This document shows positions 48,141-59,653 of a stretch of 64,000 bases of DNA, piece by piece. Numbering within the stretch: position 1 is the stretch's first letter; the number at the start of each line of letters is the position of its first letter. A program made the translations under genes and the position numbers. Where the stretch lies: NCBI GenBank assembly GCA_001695595.3, contig MBPM02000001.1, positions 2,666,001-2,730,000 of the forward strand. The letters run 5' to 3'. The DNA is from Plasmopara viticola (Eukaryota > Oomycota > Peronosporomycetes > Peronosporales > Peronosporaceae). The notes beneath the pieces are model-generated. The model saw only the letters and a list, made by a program, of their open reading frames with translations. It was not told the DNA's origin and did no database searches.

Positions 48141-49294
48141 TATATCTAAGACTTAGTTAGCACTACTCGATTTTTTACGTGCGCAACTATCAAGAACATT
48201 TGGGAATGTTTTGTAACCACTGAACCTTTGGTGAGCCCGTAACCATGGGTTGTGTACCAACACCCAATTTCAGCGCTGAACCCGTCTGTTCCGAAGACGC
48301 CTTTACATACAGCTATGCTGCTACCGATCAACCGGTTCTGACAGAACATGCACATAATACATAGCCGCAGCATCATAATCAAGATATAGTACTAATGTAT
48401 GTGTATCGTGGGAATAATGTAACTTTATGGAGTAATTACCGGCAAACCTGCCGGAAACGACGAATATGTCGCAGCATACGTACATCATTGCGTATCTACA
48501 AAGCAGCTTGATTACCCGCATGAGCACACTAACAGAATCATATCGACACGGTGTGTACACCCATTGCGCGCAATGTCACAATAAGTTTTGGAAGTATTGT
48601 CGTCGAATCAAATCATGGCCGCCTCGCTCACATAATCGAGCCACTCACTCAAATTGTCAACAGCTAATATATTGTTCCGCCATTCCGAGCATGATAACGA
48701 CAAAGTATAAACTCCGTTTTTTGGCTAAAAGCTAATGAAAACTTTCATGAAGCTACCCAGGCAGCTTTTAGCATTGTAGCTATCCAGCCAACTGTGTGTT
48801 GTATGCAGTGCAGCGCTCTTTTCGCACGCAAAAATTCACATGTCCTCGCTCTTATCAGTGAAACTCGTCAGAGATAGTAAAAGTATCACGATCTATTCTT
48901 TAAAGCAGCTATTCGCAAAGTATAAGTTTTCGGAATGATACAATCGTCTCATTGAAGAAGATACTGCGAGCAGAAAATGATATGTGAAGCAAGTTTCGCT
49001 CCAGGGGTGATCGCGTTGGCCATGGTCCACATATACGGGGGGAGGCGAAGGACCGGTTTGACAAGTTACCTTGTCCTTAAACGATTCAGAAGGAGCTCGA
49101 ATTGCTATTGAGTACGGTCGCGGAATCCGCTTGAAACCAACTTAGTCATAAAATACGGAAATAATTCTATGAGGATTTGATAATGTTTTTCCCATGCTAC
49201 AATGGTGCGCTGATGTTACTGTTGAGTTCTCAGTAGGCCAATAATTCTAAAAGAAATGAGTTGAGTCGATGGAGATTAGGATATACTCATGTTG
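48141..49294. other. Intergenic 3' of PPP4R4
   Basis: No gene recognised on either strand. An AT-rich part contains an ATTACCGGCAAACCTGC block near 48436 resembling 27694-27712, perhaps part of an old LTR. Confidence 0.4.
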
Positions 49295-52200
49295 CTAACG
49301 TTTGGGAGATCCTACCAGACTAGAGTTTTTATGCGTTCTAAGAGGCCCCACTCCGCTGTTATCTAATGTTCCTAGCCTGCTTGTGAGTCCCGAAGCCAGT
49401 ACTATTGTGGCATTGGCGGGCTTTGTACTAGTCGATGGACTCGCTTCGCGCTTAGAAGGCGCCGATGGTCGAATAATGGGTATTTTAGTAATTATTCCAG
49501 GATCCTTTGACAAGCCTGCTCCTGGGCGGATGAACCCGGTGGTGGTCCGGGTCCCAATCTTACCCGTACTCGTGACCTTGGCTGCTAATGGCACCTTTGC
49601 AAAACCCGGTCGAGATGTAGCACAATTTGGAAGTGTCGTAATTGACGACACGGCTTTGTTGAGTGCTTTCGTACTTGTACCTTTTGACCTACTCATATCA
49701 GGCTTTAAACTGATGCCCATGGAGAAGGCACTTCCACCACCCATGCTTCCATTGCCATTCATTGCACTGCGTCCAGTGTCTTTTCCAGGCATCCTCGCAA
49801 ATCTGTTCACCAAATCAATTGACTTGACCCGAGCCCGTCGATTTACTTGGCCATCCTTTGCTACAACTAAAGTGTACTCGAGCATGCTAGACCATCTCGA
49901 GTCTGTCATTAAATCTTCGTGGTCTGTCGAAAATCCCCATTTTTCCTCATCTCGCAACTTTCGCTTATCATTGGTATCGTCTTGTAGTCTTTGCTGGTGG
50001 CCAGCATTGTTTGCTTTGACAAGTTGACGACTTTCGCTAAGCGCATTCGCAACATCTCGGTCACTGTCGTTAGTCGGATTGTCCAAAAATTGTTTAATTC
50101 GATCCACGGACTTTTGGTCCGGTAAACAACAAAGCGCATTATTCCACACCGGCAAAAGTAAAATCGCTTTTATTCGTACATTGGCCACTGGGTCACCAAG
50201 TAGATCAAGTGCTATCTCGAGAAAATTGCGTTGACAATAGAGTCGACTATTCACACTTAAAGCGTAAACGCACGCATCGAGATAGAGAATGCGACGCCAG
50301 TAGCTTTTAGCGTGACCGTAATCCGTTCGAAGCCTGCTAAGCAGGGAGTTTCGATGACTGGCATTGTCATCATATCGAATGTATTTGAGCAAGACTTGCA
50401 AAGCAAGCAATTGAACCGGACGAGCACCGTCTTCAATTAGAGCAAAAATAATTGGGATCACCATCTCAAACAATTGAGGATTCGATAACCAGGATCGAAA
50501 ATTTTGCAGCATTTCAAGAAACACAAGCTGTTCTCGATTTCGGCTTGGCGGTAGAATGGCATGGTATTCTATGACTGATTTGATCATCGAATCAAGGATC
50601 GTCGTCTACAAAATTAAAGCACAAGTTTCAATCTATGAGATTTGATCAACAGCATTTTAGGTATAAACACCATACTTTTTGATCCTCATCGCTGGGATCG
50701 ATCATGGCAGGTAACAGCAACGGTATTCGAGAAATTGCCATGCCTTGGACGACGGGTGAGTTATCGTTGAGCAGGCTAAGCACTAACTCCTTGAGATACC
50801 GCATTGCTCGTTGTTGCCCAACCATCACGGCAACTTCATGAATTCCAGCGGCTATATGATGCCGAACCTTAGAAAATCGAATGCTCAAGTCATAAATATT
50901 TCCACCTTTTCAGCATACAAGAATATACCTCTTCGTTTGGATCGCTAGCAAGCTTAACCAGCAAGTTGTCCATCAACGTTGATGCATACGCCGACCCAAA
51001 TACTTTGACGACGGCAGGAAAATTATACGCGCAAAATTGACGTGTTTCGGGGTCCTCGTGCAAACACAGCTTCGAGAATCCTTGCAGAAAGACTTGACCA
51101 CTATCGTCTCCGAGATAGTTTAAAGTGGCTAACTTTGTAACAAGCTGACCGAACCGCTCCGCTAAATACGGGACGAGGTACTCAGGAGGCGACTCAGCTA
51201 TACTAACAAGCTCTGGCATAATTAGTTTGGAGCAATCACGAGCTGAGAAAAAGTCAACAAGTGACAGCAAGGTGAGAAACGCTGTTTGCTTAACCTACAA
51301 TGCAAAGAGTAACGTGTCAAACTCACAGATAATTATTGTTGGTAGGCTTCACAATAAAAAAACCTGCTCTTCTTCGTCTTTCAAAAGCTCTAGCAACTCT
51401 GAAAGTAGCTCCTTGCGCGCAAATTCCTCTCTGCATTTTTAAAAATGTTAGCAACAGGTAAGTCGCGTCTTCGAATATATACCGCGATATAAAAACTTAC
51501 CCTATTGCCCGCGCAAGTCCATCAAGTTGAATGCACATGCATTTGCGAACTTCAGCATCGGTGTCCTGGCACAATGACATCATCTAACGCCAAAAATGCG
51601 TGAGAGCTCACGTTGGCAAATAATTTGTGGCAAAATGTACCTTTTGAAGATATAGACCTTCAATGTCTGGGGCTGACACGAGATTTAATGCAGTTACAGC
51701 ACCTAGAACGATGCAGCAAATCAGTCTCGAGCCAGGAGTTTGTGAAACATCTCCCTTCTCGATGGCCACTCGAAGAATCTGCCACACTTATGTCAATACA
51801 GCAAGCAATGTGATTGCAAAAATTTGCAGCAGCTGTTCAGACCTGAGTCTTCTTTATCGCTGTACCAATACGCGGTAGAAGTGCAACAAGTGCCAAGCTT
51901 GCTTCCACGGCATAGTCCTTCTGCTGAATCTCAGAAATGACATCGAGCGCGAAAGGAACGAGTAACTTGGTAACCTGCTCGTTGGACAGAAGAAATACGG
52001 CGTTTTTCTTCTCTTCCCAGCATTCCCCAAGCTGCTGAGCATATTCGTCGTGAAATGTGACGGTCGGATACCCCAGTACTTTCCCATCGACTGTAGCGCA
52101 TGCCAAGCCCGCGAGTGCCTTGAATAACTCATAAAATACCGCAGAGTCTCCATTCGTCTCCGGTTCATACTTCTGCCACACTCCCTGGGTACAACAAATC

Positions 52201-52558
52201 GTGAGCGGATCAATCAAAAAAGTGACTAAAATTTGGCTTGCTTCACCTTCATACAATCCAGAAGAAGACTTAAATTCGCCTTTGAATTGTTACTTGCCAA
52301 AATCTTTGGTATGGAATTCAAGATGCTGATCTTTTGCTTGTCCAGCCCCGTCTTTAAAAGTTTTTCTGCTCGCTCCATTTCCGGCATATTTTCGTCAACA
52401 TTTAGTTTTTCGAGATCCGATAGAGACTAAAGAAATAAATTTTAACAAATAAGCTGTCTAGATCAATACCGAATGTGCACCAAGACCTATGATACCAGCG
52501 TGTCTTCGCGTTCAAAGCATTCCGCCTCTCGCTCATTAAAAAAATCCAATTCTTCCAT
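49295..52558 (-). CDS. PPP4R4: PPP4R4-like protein phosphatase 4 regulatory subunit, nine exons
   Basis: HEAT-repeat scaffold of the PP4 phosphatase. Exons on the minus strand: 52558-52496, 52426-52247, 52184-51843, 51778-51641, 51583-51501, 51430-51364, 51294-50929, 50867-50676, 50605-49295. The eight introns are 57-70 nt and all joins keep frame, giving 913 aa (human 873). Diagnostic stretches are MERAEKLLKTGLDKQ, LCQDTDAEVRKCMCIQLDG, RQFCAYNFPAVVKVFG, AKSYWRRILYLDAC and DPVANVRIKAILLLP, in the order of the animal protein. The last 280 residues are Ser, Thr, Gly and Pro rich, as in the family. The donor of intron 3 (GTCTGA) is weak, and the donor of intron 2 (GTGAAG) was chosen for phase. 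Function in this organism is inferred from family. Confidence 0.93.
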
Positions 52559-52853
52559 TCTGAAAAAAGTCGTGATAAGTGGCGAATTGGAACACACTAG
52601 GCACCCTTTCCTTCATTCCCTGGGCAAATATGCAAGAGCTTTTGGACACCAAGTAGGTAAACCGACTTATTGCCACCACGGCGCTCGCTCGTCGCGCCTT
52701 CTCACACCAACTTCACTTACTAAAAACCATTCAAACACTATACTATGTGCTATTTTTAAGAGCCATTAATCTTTGAAACCACTAATCTTTTGGTAAAAGT
52801 GCTTTGGATACCATTGTGCACACTTTTAATCTACTTTCTCACGTAATTTCGCA

Positions 52854-53825
52854 TTAATCTTGGCTGTTTTTTTCTGTGAGGGATAAAACTTCAACATATT
52901 TTTGCCAGAGAAAAGCGATCTCTCGTTCCTTGCCCTCAACAAGTTGCTCTTGGCGGCGATGGTCCGTCTCACGGTGCGATTCACTCATTAGAAGTTCTTC
53001 ACGTAAGCGAGAAATCTCTTTTCGAAACAAGGGTTCTTTCACGTTTGCCTTCTCGACCGCTGCAGTCAACTTTTCTACCTTTTCTCGTAGCACCACTATC
53101 AACTCCTGTTTGTCAGCCTCTTGATCATTCAGCGCAACTCTATCTTGCTCGCGCGCATCTTGCTCCAGTGTACGCTTACGCTCAACACGCTTCACTTCAC
53201 CTTGAAGATCTTGGCATTGCCTCCTTAACAAATTGATTGCGAGCTCACGTTTTGCTACCCGATCTTTCCACGATTCTTGAGTTGCCTTGACCTGCTGACG
53301 TAAAGCTGCTATTATTTCACGCCCCTTCTTGCGAGCAGTTGTATTTTGCAGCTTGAGCTCATCAATTGTTGTCATGTTCGCTTGCGCTTTGGCCTTCCAA
53401 GCATTTCGGTCATCGATTTTCGTCTGAAGTTTCTGCTTGACTTCTCTCTCTGCAACCTTTTGTGCGACAAGTTCAGAGTCGATCCGATGGAACTCACTCT
53501 CCCAATGTTCGGCCTGTTTTTCCTTGCCTAACAACACCGTTTCGAGTGCTTTTTCCCGCTGTTGACCTTCCTGCAACTGCATTTCGCGTGTCAAGATACT
53601 GCGATTGGCTTCGGCAACCTGATCCTCCAGGGTTTCGATTTGGGTCATGGCGTCGGTCACAAAAGTCATGCGACACTCAAGCTCATTCGACGTCTCGTGA
53701 AGCTGCGTCGTCACAGCAGTTACTTGCTCCTGAAGTGCAGTCACCTCTCCATCGCGAACGCGAAGCTTTCCAAGTAGATTGCGTACTTCGACTGCAAGAT
53801 CAAGATCCTGGTCGCTGTCTGTCAT
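52854..53825 (-). CDS. Coiled-coil protein of unknown function
   Basis: 323 aa from ATG 53825, single exon, TAA at 52854. Almost the whole chain from residue about 15 to 315 is predicted coiled coil: long runs of Glu, Gln, Lys and Arg with heptad-spaced Leu, Ile and Val (for example ELVAQKVAEREVKQKLQTKI, and ELIVVLREKVEKLTAAVEKA). Pro and Gly are nearly absent. No signal peptide, membrane segment or catalytic motif is seen. Such chains occur in ciliary, centrosomal and tethering proteins; nothing here decides between these. It lies 295 bp upstream of PPP4R4, same strand. Confidence 0.85.
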   Translation of the reverse strand: MTDSDQDLDLAVEVRNLLGKLRVRDGEVTALQEQVTAVTTQLHETSNELECRMTFVTDAMTQIETLEDQVAEANRSILTREMQLQEGQQREKALETVLLGKEKQAEHWESEFHRIDSELVAQKVAEREVKQKLQTKIDDRNAWKAKAQANMTTIDELKLQNTTARKKGREIIAALRQQVKATQESWKDRVAKRELAINLLRRQCQDLQGEVKRVERKRTLEQDAREQDRVALNDQEADKQELIVVLREKVEKLTAAVEKANVKEPLFRKEISRLREELLMSESHRETDHRRQEQLVEGKEREIAFLWQKYVEVLSLTEKNSQD

Positions 53826-55211
53826 TGCGCCTCTTGGCGGTCATCTTCCGGATACGTTCTGCGTTGGCTAGTATTACTATTAGTATTACGAATGCTAATA
53901 TTAAGAACATGTCGAGATAGTCATATTATTAGCCATGCGAGGAATTTCTTTAATTCACCTTTAAAATTAGATTTTGTTTACACAGCAGTAACAAGCGTAA
54001 CATTCATGACAGAAATGTAGAGAATCCGTTTTTTTTGCCACATAAATGGTAGGAAATGGTGCGTTGCAACTTCTAAGATCTGCATATCAGCCTTTACAGT
54101 TCGCACATTATTAGCAAATCTTTGGAAAATTTGTACAGAACCTGGCGCTATTTCTCGGTGCATGGCACACCGGAATACTTGTATTAAGTCAATTGACCGT
54201 GATGTTTAATGCAAAACAAAATAAAAGCCCTAGGCAGAGAAATTGGGTGTAACGTCGCGTGATACCTATTGCGAATTCTCGTGTATAGACATTTTCAAGG
54301 TGGCGCAACATTATTGACTAGGTGTTACCGTGATGAAAGAATTAAAAGCAAAATTATGCCATGAGCCAGCCACCGATCTTACAATTTCATGATTGTCGCC
54401 ATAGCGCTCCAAGTGCTTTTTGAGTGAGTTGTCGCGCGAGGCTCGTATGAGAGCCAGAACGTTTGCTGATGCAAAAGAGATTTAAAGGGACAGAGGCACC
54501 AGATGTCAAACGGATTGCACCTTCACGTGAGACATCTCGGTAAGATCGTCGGCGAATTTTGAGGTTTGTCGTTTCGCCGTGCAGCTTCAACTACTGATAG
54601 AAATTGTAAATTTAATTTAAAATAGCGCTAATCTATAAGCGTGCAACATTTTGCGGTGACTCATGGTCGCAAGAGTGCCCCACACCTTTCGACGACAAAC
54701 ATCATGGCTAAATTTATTATTTTGAGCTCAGCTTTACTGTACTTGAAGCTTTAGAACCATAAAAACGGGAGTGTGTATTCAATGATAAAGGCTAAAACCG
54801 TTGAATGTAACCGCTTAAGAGGTAGTCCCAACATGAGTACTATTGCGTTAGAGGCTATAAGTGCCTAGTCCTAATTACTACTATTAATTAATTTATGTCT
54901 CTGCTGAGACTCTCCTAATAGTAGAGCTGACTACATTGAAATCCCCTTCAAAGTCAGTCCTACTATGAGTACTAATCCATTAGTAGCTATTAGTGCCCAG
55001 TACTAATTACTAATTACTAATACCAATTTCTTAATCTCCCATTCTATTAGTAAAATTGACTACCTCCACTGCAAATAGCATCCTTCGGACCGAACTCGGC
55101 ATCACACTTTAAGTTTTGACTTAACCAAGAGACCGTGCATTTGAATGACATTGAACTCGCCAATTAGTGCAAGTATTGGCCTAACATTTACCCATCATCC
55201 ACGAAGCAGTG
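53826..55211. other. Intergenic between coiled-coil gene and VIP1
   Basis: The coiled-coil gene (minus) and VIP1 (plus) diverge across this stretch. AT rich, with a tandem repeat at 54822-55063 listed separately. ATCACACTTTAAG at about 55101 could be an oomycete-type initiator for VIP1. No gene recognised. Confidence 0.45.
54822..55063. repeat. Imperfect tandem duplication, period about 131 bp
   Basis: Units at 54822-54934 and 54953-55063 share AGTCC-A-ATGAGTACTA, TAGTGCC-AGT-CTAATTACTA and the closing TGACTAC. They are rich in short TACTAAT-type motifs and well diverged. Confidence 0.75.
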
Positions 55212-58200
55212 ATGTCGGCAACTATGTCATCTCCAACTTCACCACAGCCAGTCGTGTCCAAGTACGTAGTCGGTGTGTGCGCTATGGAGAAGAAGACACA
55301 CTCAAAGCCCATGCGCGAAATTTTGCGGCGCTTGGAGAAAAAGCGACAATTTGACGTGTTTGTCTTCGATGACGACACAATATTAAATTGTCCTGTAGAG
55401 ACGTGGCCAGTTTGTGACGCACTCATATCATTCTACTCGACGGGGTTTCCATTGAAAAAGGCCGAAGAGTATGTGCGCCGTGTACGTCCCGTCCTAGTCA
55501 ACGAGCTGAGTATGCAACACGTGCTTTTCGACCGTCGTAAAGTCTATGCGTTGCTTACCCGACACGGTGTGCAAGTCCCGCGTCATGTCATTGTAAATCG
55601 CGATCTACCCGATGGCAAGGAAGACGATTTTATTGAACATGATAATTACGTTGAAATAAACGGGGAACGCATCAATAAGCCGTTTGTGGAGAAACCCGCA
55701 AATGCCGAAAACCACAATATATACATTTACTACCCAACAAGTGCTGGTGGGGGGAGCAAACGTCTTTTTCGAAAGGTCGGTGATCGATCCAGTGAGTTTT
55801 ATCCCGACGTCAATCACGTTCGACGTGATACGTCGTACATTTACGAGGAATTTTTAAATACACAAGGAACAGACGTGAAAGTGTACACAATTGGATCGAG
55901 TTATGGCCATGCAGAAGCTCGCAAATCGCCAGTGCTAGATGGTCGCGTGCTACGCGATTCGGTGGGCAAGGAAGTGCGCTATCCAGTCATTTTAAATTCG
56001 GTTGAGAAAGAAATGGCGAGGAAAGTCTGCTTGGCATTCCATCAGACCGTGTGTGGCCTTGATTTGCTGCGTGTGCGGGGCAGTTCTTACGTTTGTGACG
56101 TCAATGGCTGGAGTTTTGTCAAAAACTCGAAAAAATATTACGATGATTGTGGACTCATTTTGCATAACTTTTTAGTCTCGGCACTGCGGTCGAGGTACTT
56201 TCGCCAACGCCGTGCTAACTCTTTGACTTCAATGGGTACACAAATGTGTCCACAGTACGCTACAGAGTCTGGTGTCAATGGTCATGATTGGCGCAAACTC
56301 ACACATAGTCGTCATAGCTCGGGCTCGGATCTTTCGGAATCGAGCGTCACTAGTGCCGGGAGCGCGAATTATCTGCCTGGAGACGAGAATTGCGAGGAAT
56401 TACGATGCGTTATTGCTGTAGTGCGTCATGGTGATCGCACGCCGAAACAAAAGCTAAAAACCGTTGTTTGGGAACGAGACTTTGTCGACTTTTACGAAAA
56501 GCGACGTAGTGAGCGCAAATTTGATGAGGTGAAGGTGAAGGCAGTTGCAGATCTTCAGGAGCTGCTTGACCTCGTGCGTAACCTCATCAAGGCGTACGCC
56601 CCTGGTGTCGGCTCAAAGGATGCCGTGTGGGAAGTTGAAGGAGGGGATAGCTTTGAAAAATTGTTGCAGATGAAGCGCGTGCTGGAGCGATGGAAATTTG
56701 CTGGGATTAATCGCAAAGTGCAGTTTAAGCCACACAAGAGCTACGCTGCTGCCACTGCAGCATATGCTGATGCTCCAGGTGAAGCAGAGAAACCGAAACT
56801 CCTGATGATTCTGAAGTGGGGAGGTGACGTGACAGAGCGAGGGAAGAAGCAAGGCGAAGAGCTCGGGCAGTTGTTTCGAAACAGTTTGTATCCAGTCGAA
56901 GTGGAAGAAGGGGGGTTACTTCGCTTGCACTCGACCTTTCGTCACGATCTCAAGATCTTTACATCGGATGAAGGACGCGTGCAAGTGACTGCAGCTGCAT
57001 TTGCTAAAGGCTTTTTGGAACTAGATGGCGATCTGACACCTATTCTCGTAAGTCTCGTCACAACTTTGGGAAGAGGTATATTCATTTCGCTTTGTGCCAT
57101 GCCACTCGTGTTCTGTTGCTGACGCTACTGTACTGTTTAGATGCGAATAAAATGTTGGACCATTCAGGACAAGCTGATGCGAACGAGGAAATGCAGATGA
57201 TTAAGAGCAAGCTGAGGGCGTTGTTGCAGCGAGATTACGCTTCGATGGATGAGATGAAGGCTGCAATTGCACCACTAAAGACGGAGTCAATCATCCAGGC
57301 GCTTGACATCATACGAAATCCTAAGGAAGCGTTGATTTGCTTGCTGGAGCTTATTCGCAAACTTCGGGCTGAAATTGCTGAGCGTGTGCAAGACAAACGT
57401 AAGTAACAAAACTTTGTTATTGAAGCCCTTGCTAAATGCTATTTGTATATTTCTCGCACAGAGGCTGATGAGTTGACTCCACTGTGCATGGGAGAAACGT
57501 TTTCACTGATGTTTGAGCGCTGGGACAAAATCTATCGTGACTTTTACTCGACCAAGACGGACACTTTTAACCTCAGCAAAATCCCCGACGTGCATGACTG
57601 TATCAAGTATGACCTGCTTCACAATTCATGCGTAAAGTGGAAGTGTGGTGTCGAGCTGTTTAAACTTGCTGAGGCTCTTGCGCGTTGCTACGTATCGCAA
57701 GAGTACGGCATGGATATTGAAGAAAAGCAATCGATTGGCAACCGTGTCTCGCAAGCCTTGTGTGCAAAAATTCGAGCCGATATCGTGACTGTTATGTCAG
57801 CATCGGCTGAACAAGATCAAGCGTCTCTTTCATTAAAAAAGCTGTCCGTCAATAGTGATGTCGTCGAGGATGTAACCAACGACTCTACTGATCCGGATAT
57901 TGAGCACCACGGATATCGATTGGATCCTTCCTACGCAAAAGAATTGCATATTAAGAGTCCGGGTACTCAGATTCGTACGCGTCTGTACTTCACGAGTGAG
58001 AGTCATCTGCACACGCTGTTGAATGTGCTGCGTTTCCAGTGTCCATCATGGCACGCGCGGCATGAAGGCGGCGAAGATGATGAATACGACATTTCGCTTG
58101 AGCAAGAGAAGTTTAGCAACGAGATTCTGAAACGCATGGGCATCAGCGTGAATGACCACATGATCCAACGCAAGTACGTCTATCGCGAGTCGAAGCTCAT

Positions 58201-58483
58201 CTCTGACGCCAGCCGACGTGCTTTAGATCGCGTTGCCGAGATTAATTACCTCGCGCACATTGTGATTCGGGTCTTTGAAACTTCGTCGCTGCCCGAAGAC
58301 AGTGAGGATCGATTTCGTGTGGAAATCTCCTTTTCCCCCGGCGTAAAGGACGGCCTCGCAGACTCACCCGACGGTGCAGATGGAGTGGAGGACATGATAT
58401 TTCTGACCAAGAATATGACTGGCGTTATGTTTGAAGACATGCTAGCAGCTTGTGTCTCGTCCGTCCAGAGCGCCGCTGTCTAA
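55212..58483 (+). CDS. VIP1: VIP1/PPIP5K diphosphoinositol pentakisphosphate kinase, three exons
   Basis: Makes inositol pyrophosphates (1-InsP7, InsP8) from InsP6 and InsP7 and removes them with a second domain. Exons 55212-57075, 57141-57398 and 57462-58483, introns 65 and 63 nt, phase 1 at both joins, 1047 aa. The GTG at 55209 is not the start; ATG 55212 follows it directly. The N-terminal RimK/ATP-grasp kinase domain begins YVVGVCAMEKKTHSKPM and continues with NKPFVEKPANAENHN and CDVNGWSFVKNSKKYYDD. The histidine phosphatase-like domain shows RHGDRTPKQK (Arg405-His406 on) and ESHLHTLLNVL near residue 889. Donor choice at 57076 was set by phase: GTAAGT at 57048 would break the frame, while reading on gives LTPILVSLVTTLGR as in relatives. 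It ends 96 bp from TMEM14, convergent. Confidence 0.96.
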
Positions 58484-58579
58484 CGAACGAACAACTTTAT
58501 TATATTCATAAGAGCTAATAGATCCCATAGTTTTTTAGTTGAAAGCGAAAGACTTGGCCTTCACATTTGCTCATCTCGT

Positions 58580-58936
58580 CTACTCCTGACCAAGCCAGTC
58601 GTTGAAACGATGCGCGTGATACGCGGCCGATACCGCTCCAAGTGACGCAATGGAGACAGGAAGCGGCTTCATAGTGCGTACGGCACGCACACCCATAGCG
58701 CCCATGGTAATGGACGACACAAGCAACGCCACGCCATGGCCGTTGGTCATTTCGCCCTTTTGTAGCAAGTAGCCCGCAAAGCCAAAACCCGCACCTAATG
58801 TCACACCCGCCATCAAAGACGAGATACTTTTAGTCTTGAGGTAGCCAACTACGCCACCCGCTGCTAGAAGACCGCCCATTGTGTACGTCGGGTGTTGAGC
58901 CATGCTGAGTTTTGTAAGATAACAGTCTTCTACCAT
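58580..58936 (-). CDS. TMEM14-family small membrane protein
   Basis: 118 aa from ATG 58936, or 107 aa from the second Met at MAQHPTYTMGG; the second fits the family's length (about 100-115) better. Four hydrophobic segments: GGLLAAGGVVGYL, SLMAGVTLGAGFGFAGYLL, GVALLVSSITMGAMGV and PVSIASLGAVSAAY. GxxGY and KTxSxxSLxAG motifs match TMEM14/FAX proteins of mitochondrial, ER or plastid membranes, linked to heme or fatty acid transport in animals and plants. It is convergent with VIP1. Confidence 0.92.
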   Translation of the reverse strand: MVEDCYLTKLSMAQHPTYTMGGLLAAGGVVGYLKTKSISSLMAGVTLGAGFGFAGYLLQKGEMTNGHGVALLVSSITMGAMGVRAVRTMKPLPVSIASLGAVSAAYHAHRFNDWLGQE

Positions 58937-59653
58937 AATAATACTTTTCTATGATTGATACAAGTTTTTAGTGCAAGGTGCCTAATATCTACATGGCCTA
59001 CATGGTATATGATCTTTAAGGAATGAGCCGAAAAACATATATTGCACCTCAACGGCGAAGCGTTTGTCACAAAATATTTTCTTTTTCATTTGCCTAATAC
59101 TACACTGGCAATTGTCAACATTGGGCTGATCGCCCTTGCTCGACTTGCCCAGCCTCGCTCGTTTACGACTCGCTAGATTGCTGATAGGATTGCTTTTCGC
59201 TTAATATCCACAGGTTGGTCGCTTTATAGCTCCGAGCTTGTGGGCAGGAAGCTTAAGCTTGCGGTGCGCACAGAAGGCCCACTCCCGTGCTGTAATTGCC
59301 GTAAAATTGCCATGTGCATGGACTAGGCCAAGAATTATATGCATTGTTCAGTAGGTAGTAAGAAAGACCTGTGCAGTAGAAATTGAGAATCTGCAACGCC
59401 TGAGCGTTTACCTGTTTTTGGCCTAAACAAAGCTTCGCGTAACGCACCGCCTTTCGTCTTATTCGATCGTTGCCATCTCAAGTCAGTTGCTGTGTTTCAC
59501 GCTGCATGACGACCTACAAGCCTTTGATGTTTGAGCTAAATATTGCTATCGAAGTTTGTGAAGACATCGACAGCAATACGTTGCAAAGTGCATCCACACA
59601 AAGCGACAGTGAGGGCTCAAAGCGTTGTTCTGCCCTTCCAACGCGAATATTGC
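58937..59653. other. Intergenic, with a small ORF cut by an inverted-repeat element
   Basis: An ATG at 59506 starts a frame (MTTYKPLMFELNIAIEV...) that runs into the inverted-repeat element and ends inside it at 59745. Its first 50 codons lie outside the element. Family unknown; it may be a chance frame. Confidence 0.3.

Noticed and set aside
27000..49000. RXLR, Crinkler or NLP effector genes in the desert
   Set aside because: No frame combined a signal peptide with an RXLR-EER, LxLFLAK or GHRHDWE motif.
49302..50027. 241-codon plus-strand frame
   Set aside because: Antisense to the last exon of PPP4R4; the minus-strand reading has the family match.
57048..57053. GTAAGT donor in VIP1
   Set aside because: Splicing there breaks the frame; reading on to the donor at 57076 restores phase and conserved residues.
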